Below are positions 42,802 to 47,879 of a stretch of DNA of 47,879 nt, in pieces. The number at the start of each line of letters is the position of its first letter. Position 1 is the stretch's first letter. The DNA is taken from positions 1 through 47,879 of the forward strand of contig JASMHE010000014.1 of NCBI GenBank assembly GCA_030750865.1, read 5' to 3'. This DNA is from Alphaproteobacteria bacterium. Lineage in GTDB: Bacteria; Pseudomonadota; Alphaproteobacteria; Micavibrionales; Micavibrionaceae. The notes beneath the pieces were generated by a model. That model did no database searches and was not told the DNA's origin. It was given only the letters and a program-made list of their open reading frames with translations. The translations under genes and the position numbers were made by a program.

Positions 42802-42828
42802 TTTTCTTCTCCTTACGCGATGTCTTTA

Positions 42829-43242
42829 TTAACCGCCAACACGCGCAACAAATTTTGTTTTAACCGGCAACTTCGCCGCAGCAAGTGAAAGGGCTTCACG
42901 GGCCACCGGCTCTGTTACACCATCAAGTTCAAACAGGATACGACCTGGTTTCACACGGCAAGCCCAATGATCGACAGACCCCTTACCTTTACCCTGACGA
43001 ACCTCGAGGGGCTTCTTTGTTACAGGAACATCAGGAAAAATGCGAATAAAAACTTTACCCTGACGTTTCATGTGACGTGTCATGGCACGACGAGCCGCCT
43101 CAATCTGGCGTGCAGTCACACGCTCAGGCTGCAAGGCCTTCAAGCCGAACTGACCAAAGTTCAACGCTGTTCCGCCTTTGGCGTTACCGTGAATACGGCC
43201 CTTATGCTGCTTTCTAAATTTTGTTTTCTTTGGACTTAACAT
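42829..43242 (-). CDS. rplP: Ribosomal protein L16
   Basis: 137 residues. Landmarks are [61 protein letters not shown] and the MGKGKGS-like loop [12 protein letters not shown]. It contacts the A-site tRNA elbow region. Order rpsC-rplP-rpmC is standard; 43 nt follow rpsC. Confidence 0.98.
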   Translation of the reverse strand: MLSPKKTKFRKQHKGRIHGNAKGGTALNFGQFGLKALQPERVTARQIEAARRAMTRHMKRQGKVFIRIFPDVPVTKKPLEVRQGKGKGSVDHWACRVKPGRILFELDGVTEPVAREALSLAAAKLPVKTKFVARVGG

Positions 43243-43285
43243 CGTCTTTCACTCTTTTTTTAGAATTAACTTTTAAACCTATCGC

Positions 43286-43987
43286 TTACTTCGAACGGTT
43301 CCCCGCCGGAGCGCCACCTGTTTGTGCATCCTGTACACGCTTATCACGTGCCATCGGATCATGCTCCAAAATATCGCCTTTGTAGATCCAGATCTTCACA
43401 CCGATAATACCGTATGTTGTCAGTGCTTCGGCTGTACCGTAATCCAGATCGGCACGCAATGTATGCAGCGGCACGCGGCCTTCGCGATACCATTCCGTAC
43501 GCGCAATATCAGCACCGCCCAAACGGCCGGATACGGCGATACGAACACCTTCCGCACCGAAACGCTGTGCAGATTGAACCGCACGCTTCATTGCGCGGCG
43601 GAAAGAGACACGACGCTCAAGCTGCTGTGCAACGCCTTCGGCTGCAAGCTGTGCGTCAAGCTCAGGCTTACGGATCTCGATAATGTTCAGAGAAACCGGC
43701 CCGCCCGCACGACGTGACAAGTCTGTGCGCAATGTTTCGATATCAGCACCTTTTTTACCGATGATGACACCAGGACGTGCTGTATAGATGCTGATTGTTG
43801 TGTTCTGCGCAGCGCGCTCAATGACAACCTTGCTGATACCAGCGGCTTTCAGGCGATCTTTGATGTAGTCACGCAGTTTCAAATCAGCGATCAGCTTATC
43901 TGCATAGTCTCTATCAGAGAACCAACGGGAGTCCCATGTTCTGTTGATACCGACGCGTAATCCGATTGGGTTAACTTTCTGTCCCAT
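43286..43987 (-). CDS. rpsC: Ribosomal protein S3
   Basis: 233 residues. [20 protein letters not shown], the KH domain with [16 protein letters not shown], and the C-terminal [16 protein letters not shown] block mark it clearly. It lines the mRNA entry channel with S4 and S5 and has helicase function. The C-terminus ends with a short polar tail ([13 protein letters not shown]). It starts 9 nt after rplV. Confidence 0.98.
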   Translation of the reverse strand: MGQKVNPIGLRVGINRTWDSRWFSDRDYADKLIADLKLRDYIKDRLKAAGISKVVIERAAQNTTISIYTARPGVIIGKKGADIETLRTDLSRRAGGPVSLNIIEIRKPELDAQLAAEGVAQQLERRVSFRRAMKRAVQSAQRFGAEGVRIAVSGRLGGADIARTEWYREGRVPLHTLRADLDYGTAEALTTYGIIGVKIWIYKGDILEHDPMARDKRVQDAQTGGAPAGNRSK

Positions 43988-43996
43988 AATAACTCC

Positions 43997-44371
43997 TTAT
44001 TCCTCTTTCTCGCGCACAACGATTGTCAGGCGGCTAAAAAACTTCTCAATTCCCGCTGCACGGCCACGCGCACGTGCCTTAAAGCGACGCATCACAATTG
44101 ACTTTCCGACCGTTGCTTCCGCAACGTAAAGGCGGTCAACATCCAAACCGTGGTTGTTCTCTGCGTTTGCAACAGCAGATTGCAGAACCTTCTTCACCTC
44201 GTTCGAAACGCGGCGACGGTTAAATTCCAGATCAACAAGGGCCTTGTCAGCTTTCTGACCACGGATTGTTTCCGCAACCAGGTTCAGCTTGCTCGGGCTT
44301 GTACGAATATACTTCGCATAAGCACGTGCTTCATTCGCAGCCTGTTTCTTTTTATTCGCAGCTTGTCCCAT
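43997..44371 (-). CDS. rplV: Ribosomal protein L22
   Basis: 124 residues. The body shows [39 protein letters not shown] and the [20 protein letters not shown] beta-hairpin that lines the exit tunnel. A basic 15-residue start ([14 protein letters not shown]) precedes the usual body. It lies 11 nt after rpsS. Confidence 0.97.
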   Translation of the reverse strand: MGQAANKKKQAANEARAYAKYIRTSPSKLNLVAETIRGQKADKALVDLEFNRRRVSNEVKKVLQSAVANAENNHGLDVDRLYVAEATVGKSIVMRRFKARARGRAAGIEKFFSRLTIVVREKEE

Positions 44372-44382
44372 CTTTCATGCTC

Positions 44383-44655
44383 CTATTTCTTGGCTTTCTT
44401 ATCACCGTGACCGGAGTAAGTGCGTGTTGGGGCAAATTCACCAAGCTTGTGACCGATCATCTGGTCTGTCACAAGAACAGGAATGAATTTCTTTCCGTTA
44501 TGTACACCAAATGTCAAACCGACAAATTGAGGCAGAATCGTTGAACGGCGTGACCATGTTTTGATCACTTCTTTCTTACCGCTCTGCAACACACCTTCAA
44601 CCTTCTTCAGAAGATGGCGGTCTACAAATGGTCCTTTCCAAACACTACGTGCCAT
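44383..44655 (-). CDS. rpsS: Ribosomal protein S19
   Basis: 90 residues, standard. [40 protein letters not shown] and [19 protein letters not shown] are characteristic. It binds the 16S rRNA head together with S13. The start has GGAGT upstream; 26 nt separate it from rplB. Confidence 0.98.
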   Translation of the reverse strand: MARSVWKGPFVDRHLLKKVEGVLQSGKKEVIKTWSRRSTILPQFVGLTFGVHNGKKFIPVLVTDQMIGHKLGEFAPTRTYSGHGDKKAKK

Positions 44656-44681
44656 ATGTTTAACTCCTTAAACGTCCTAAA

Positions 44682-45518
44682 TTATTTCTTCTTTTTGCTC
44701 TTACGACGACGAAGAATATACTTGTCTGTCGCTTTATTCTTACGTGTTTTGTAACCTTTTGTCGGTTTACCCCAGGGTGTTACCGGATGGCGACCACCTG
44801 ATGTACGGCCTTCACCACCACCGTGTGGGTGATCGATCGGGTTCATAACAACACCACGAACATGTGGGCGTTTACCAAGCCAACGATTACGACCGGCTTT
44901 ACCCTTGTTTGTGTTCATGTTGTCCGGGTTTGAAACCGCACCAACTGTTGCCATGCATTCCTGACGGACCAAACGAAGTTCGCCTGATGTCAGTTTAATT
45001 TGCGCATAACCCTGGTCACGACCAACAAGCTGCGCATATGTACCAGCTGCACGGCAAAGCTGTCCACCTTTACCTGGCTTCATTTCAATATTGTGAACAA
45101 TTGTACCGACAGGCATGTTCTTCAGGAACATCGCGTTGCCCGGCTTCACGTCAGCTTTTTCAGCAGCAACAACTTTGTCACCGGCTTGCAAACGTTGCGG
45201 CGCAAGGATGTAACGCTTCTCGCCACCTTCAAATGTTACAAGCGCAATATATGCCGTACGGTTCGGATCATATTCCAAACGCTCGACTGTGCCTTCAACA
45301 CCGAAGTTCTGACGCTTCCAGTCAATGATACGGTATTTCTGTTTGTGTCCACCACCACGGTGACGTGATGTCACGCGGCCTTTATTGTTACGGCCACCCG
45401 ATTTCGTCTTACCTTCAACAAGACCTTTTTCAGGCTTGCCTTTCCAGATATCACTGCGCTCAACTGTAACCAGCTGGCGACGTCCGGGAGATGTTGGGTT
45501 ATATGTTTTCAAAGCCAT
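44682..45518 (-). CDS. rplB: Ribosomal protein L2
   Basis: 278 residues. Clear landmarks are [37 protein letters not shown], and the C-terminal [20 protein letters not shown] with the conserved histidine needed for peptidyl transferase organisation. It is needed for subunit association and tRNA binding. It stands 37 nt after rplW. Length and order are normal. Confidence 0.99.
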   Translation of the reverse strand: MALKTYNPTSPGRRQLVTVERSDIWKGKPEKGLVEGKTKSGGRNNKGRVTSRHRGGGHKQKYRIIDWKRQNFGVEGTVERLEYDPNRTAYIALVTFEGGEKRYILAPQRLQAGDKVVAAEKADVKPGNAMFLKNMPVGTIVHNIEMKPGKGGQLCRAAGTYAQLVGRDQGYAQIKLTSGELRLVRQECMATVGAVSNPDNMNTNKGKAGRNRWLGKRPHVRGVVMNPIDHPHGGGEGRTSGGRHPVTPWGKPTKGYKTRKNKATDKYILRRRKSKKKK

Positions 45519-45555
45519 TGCTTTTGCCTTTCAACTCTCTTTTTAAATTCTTCTC

Positions 45556-45879
45556 TTATACACCAGTTCCGATATCAATTGTTTGACCGTCTTCCAACGT
45601 CACAATTGCTTTTTTGAAGTCGCTACGACGGCCCATAATGCCGCGTGTGCGCTTGTTTTTACCTTTGCGGATCAGTGTGTTCACGCCTGTAACTGTTACA
45701 CCGAAAAGAACTTCAACAGCTTCTTTTACTTGTGGTTTTGTCGCAGACATAGGCACAACGAATGTAACCTGACCGTGTTCAGATCCCATCATAGACTTTT
45801 CAGTCACAACAGGCTTACGGATAACGTCATACATCCAGGGCTGTGCTTCAGCTTTCTTTGTTGTCTTCTTCGCAGCCAT
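45556..45879 (-). CDS. rplW: Ribosomal protein L23
   Basis: 107 residues. The body [19 protein letters not shown], then [20 protein letters not shown] and the loop [20 protein letters not shown] are typical. L23 docks trigger factor and SRP at the exit tunnel. A short Lys/Ala-rich start ([15 protein letters not shown]) precedes the body, a small version of the tails seen in L29, S17, L30 and L15. It begins 4 nt after rplD. Confidence 0.97.
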   Translation of the reverse strand: MAAKKTTKKAEAQPWMYDVIRKPVVTEKSMMGSEHGQVTFVVPMSATKPQVKEAVEVLFGVTVTGVNTLIRKGKNKRTRGIMGRRSDFKKAIVTLEDGQTIDIGTGV

Positions 45880-45883
45880 TTCC

Positions 45884-46507
45884 TTATCCTTTCAACTTTT
45901 CTGTCAGGTCGTTCACGGCCTGTTTTGTCAGAACCAATGTGTCACGACGCAGAATGTCATAAACGTTTGCACCGTTTGATGATGTCACATCAATACGTGG
46001 CAAGTTTGCTGTTGCACGTGCAAAGTTCACGTCAACATCTTCGCCGCCAACAATCACAGCAGACTCAACGCCCAGTTTCTTCAGCGCATCAGCCATTGCT
46101 TTTGTTTTGTGTGATTTTGCAACCGCATCATCAAGAACAATCAATTTGCCTTCACTGCCCTTTGATGACAAAGCCATCTTCAGCGCAAGCTTACGGATTT
46201 TCTTTGGCAATTCGAATGAATGATCACGTACAACCGGACCAAACACTGTTCCGCCACCACGATCCTGAGGACGCTTTAGGTCACCAGCACGGGCACGGCC
46301 TGTGCCTTTTTGTGCCCACGGTTTTTTACCTGTACCGGCAATCTCACCGCGCTGCTTTGTTTTGTGCGCACCTGTGCGACGTTTTGCAAGCTGGTAGTTT
46401 ACCATGCGATGCAGAATATCGGCACGAACCTCAACACCGAAAACCGACTTATCCAGTGTCAGCTCGCCAGCGTCTTTATTTTCCAATGTCTTCACAGCAA
46501 CTTTCAT
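45884..46507 (-). CDS. rplD: Ribosomal protein L4
   Basis: 207 residues. Landmarks are [14 protein letters not shown]-like [20 protein letters not shown], the tunnel loop [19 protein letters not shown] and [20 protein letters not shown]. In E. coli L4 also represses the S10 operon by binding the leader; the leader here is outside the window. It starts 2 nt after the rplC stop. Confidence 0.98.
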   Translation of the reverse strand: MKVAVKTLENKDAGELTLDKSVFGVEVRADILHRMVNYQLAKRRTGAHKTKQRGEIAGTGKKPWAQKGTGRARAGDLKRPQDRGGGTVFGPVVRDHSFELPKKIRKLALKMALSSKGSEGKLIVLDDAVAKSHKTKAMADALKKLGVESAVIVGGEDVDVNFARATANLPRIDVTSSNGANVYDILRRDTLVLTKQAVNDLTEKLKG

Positions 46508-46509
46508 CG

Positions 46510-47355
46510 TTACTCACCTTTTTTTTCTTCGTTAGCAGCATCATCTGCAGCCGGTGCTTCGGAAGCAGCATCATCTGCTTTTGCTTCTTCTGCCTTTTCT
46601 TCTACCGGGGCGTCTGTTTCTGCTTTTGTTTCTTCTACTGCATCTTCTGCAACATCATCCTGCTCAGCAGCGGGCGTCTGTTCTGTGCGAAGACCTGCTG
46701 GCAATGGGGCTTCTTCAGGAAGCGCCTTTTTCACAGCATCTTTCACAAGAACCCAAGCTGACTTACTGCCAGGGACCGCACCTTTGACAAGGATCAGGTT
46801 TTCTTCTTCGTCAACAGCAACAACTTGCAAGCTTTGTACAGTTGTTGTCGCATCACCAAGATGACCGGCCATTTTCTTACCTTTGAAAACTTTACCCGGA
46901 TCCTGACACTGACCTGTCGAACCGTGTGAACGGTGCGAAATCGAAACACCGTGTGTTGCTTCCAGACCGCCAAAGTTGTGACGCTTCATCGCACCGGCAA
47001 AACCTTTACCGATTGATGTGCCCTGAACATCAACGAACTGACCAGGAACAAAGTGGTTTGAACCAAGCTCTGCGCCAACCTCAAGAACGTTATCCTGCGC
47101 AACACGGAATTCAGCCATTTTCTTCTTTGGCTCGACTTTCGACTTTGCGAAATGTCCGCGCATTGCTTTTGATGTTCTCTTTGCTTTCGCTGCACCGGCA
47201 CCAAGTTGAACAGCAACATAGCCATCCTTCTCTTCTGTGCGCACGGCCACAACCTGGCAATTATCAATCTTCAGCACTGTCACCGGAACGTGACGGCCGT
47301 CTTCATCAAAGACCCGTGTCATTCCTTCTTTACGTGCAATAATGCCTGTTCTCAT
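46510..47355 (-). CDS. rplC: Ribosomal protein L3 with long acidic C-terminal tail
   Basis: 281 residues, against about 210 in most bacteria. The body is normal: [20 protein letters not shown], the [20 protein letters not shown] segment (tunnel-side loop with the methylated-Gln position) and [11 protein letters not shown]. After [20 protein letters not shown] comes a tail of about 70 residues dominated by Glu, Asp and Ala ([20 protein letters not shown] and similar), ending NEEKKGE. Start choice: GAGGAA lies about 7 nt before the ATG at 47355; an upstream TTG at 47370 overlaps that site. The tail is opposite in charge to those of L29, S17, L30 and L15. Confidence 0.97.
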   Translation of the reverse strand: MRTGIIARKEGMTRVFDEDGRHVPVTVLKIDNCQVVAVRTEEKDGYVAVQLGAGAAKAKRTSKAMRGHFAKSKVEPKKKMAEFRVAQDNVLEVGAELGSNHFVPGQFVDVQGTSIGKGFAGAMKRHNFGGLEATHGVSISHRSHGSTGQCQDPGKVFKGKKMAGHLGDATTTVQSLQVVAVDEEENLILVKGAVPGSKSAWVLVKDAVKKALPEEAPLPAGLRTEQTPAAEQDDVAEDAVEETKAETDAPVEEKAEEAKADDAASEAPAADDAANEEKKGE

Positions 47356-47383
47356 CTTTCTATTCCTCAACTTCGCTTAACAA

Positions 47384-47713
47384 TTATGCAGCAATCACTT
47401 GATCCATAATCTTGATTTCAACATCCACACCAGCCGGAAGGTCGAGCTTCATCAACGCATCAATTGTCTGCGGTGTTGGCTCAACAACATCCATCAATCT
47501 TTTGTGTGTACGAACTTCGAACTGCTCCATCGAATTCTTGTTCACGTGCGGGCTACGGTTCACCGAAAATTTCTCGGTACGTGTCGGCAACGGAACAGGA
47601 CCGCGAACGCTCGCACCTGTACGCTTTGCTGTGTTCACGATTTCCGCTGTTGACGTATCCAAGACACGGTGATCAAAAGCTTTCAATCGAATTCTGATGC
47701 TTTGGGTATCCAT
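47384..47713 (-). CDS. rpsJ: Ribosomal protein S10 (NusE)
   Basis: 109 residues. [20 protein letters not shown], the [19 protein letters not shown] stretch and [19 protein letters not shown] are the S10 signature blocks. It is part of the 30S head and also the NusB partner in transcription antitermination. It carries a few extra residues at the start (MDTQS). It opens the S10 block here, 26 nt after tuf. Confidence 0.98.
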   Translation of the reverse strand: MDTQSIRIRLKAFDHRVLDTSTAEIVNTAKRTGASVRGPVPLPTRTEKFSVNRSPHVNKNSMEQFEVRTHKRLMDVVEPTPQTIDALMKLDLPAGVDVEIKIMDQVIAA

Positions 47714-47739
47714 AGCTTTGTCCTTACCTTTTCAAACAA

Positions 47740-47879
47740 TTACTCGATAATTTTTCCGACGACGCCGGCACCGACTGTACGGCCACCTTCACGGATCGCA
47801 AAACGAAGACCTTCGTCCATCGCGATCGGCGCAATCAGTTCAACTTCAAAGTTCGCGTTGTCGCCAGGCATAACCATCT
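47740..47879 (-). CDS. tuf: Elongation factor Tu, C-terminal end (truncated by the window edge)
   Basis: The last 45 codons and stop of EF-Tu are visible: [20 protein letters not shown], then [20 protein letters not shown] and the end GKIIE. This is the C-terminal beta-barrel (domain 3) that contacts aminoacyl-tRNA. The rest lies beyond the right edge. It is the last gene of the str operon upstream of rpsJ, the normal arrangement. Confidence 0.97.
   Translation of the reverse strand, partial: MVMPGDNANFEVELIAPIAMDEGLRFAIREGGRTVGAGVVGKIIE

Noticed and set aside
45583-46761. A 392-codon plus-strand open frame antisense to rplW, rplD and the end of rplC
   Set aside because: It runs opposite to three certain ribosomal genes, is rich in Cys/His/Phe and matches nothing known; a shadow of codon bias.

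Overview
The window looks like chromosomal core sequence of an alphaproteobacterium. The supporting markers are an ATP12-type F1-ATPase assembly chaperone, a DUF3035 outer-membrane lipoprotein in an ileS-lspA-DUF3035-M16-M16 cluster, a short-LID adenylate kinase, a CIO-type cytochrome bd oxidase with a DUF2474 small subunit, and an alpha operon without rpsD. Base composition looks roughly balanced by eye (not computed). A Rhodospirillales- or Micavibrio-like lineage is possible, but I cannot fix the genus. I saw no phage, insertion sequence, CRISPR array, tRNA or rRNA.

Left part (1-11 kb, mixed metabolism): an SMP-30/gluconolactonase-like enzyme lies downstream of a cyanide-insensitive-type quinol oxidase operon (cydA-cydB-DUF2474) on the minus strand. 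Divergent from it are an SDR dehydrogenase with a long C-terminal extension and an OtsB-like HAD phosphatase. A second SDR and a BKACE (DUF849) beta-keto acid cleavage enzyme follow on the minus strand. Then come a gamma-class carbonic-anhydrase-like protein, a lambda-endolysin-like (GH104-like) muramidase without phage context, and a serine esterase.

Middle (11-31 kb, housekeeping): ribF, ileS, lspA, a DUF3035 lipoprotein, an active/inactive pair of M16 peptidases, pgi, a pentapeptide-repeat protein and mutL all read on the plus strand. They converge stop-to-stop with a minus-strand run of degP-like protease, rarA, crcB, an RluA-family pseudouridine synthase, an AsmA-family protein and ATP12. 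Many of these genes overlap by 1 to 11 nt, so translational coupling is likely.

Right part (31-48 kb): the str/S10/spc/alpha ribosomal super-operon on the minus strand, from the end of tuf (cut by the window edge) through rpsJ to rplO, then secY, adk, a second adenylate-kinase-like gene, rpsM, rpsK, rpoA and rplQ. Three points break the standard layout. A strong terminator lies between rplO and secY. A rhodanese gene lies in opposite orientation between the adk paralogue and rpsM. The alpha operon has its own near-consensus promoter followed by a large inverted repeat in its leader. Four ribosomal proteins (L29, S17, L30, L15) carry Lys/Ala-rich histone-H1-like tails and L3 carries a long acidic tail; these are the most unusual protein features in the window.

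No defence or other multi-gene novel system is evident. The best candidates for something undescribed are the charged ribosomal tails, the rebuilt spc/alpha junction and the stand-alone muramidase.
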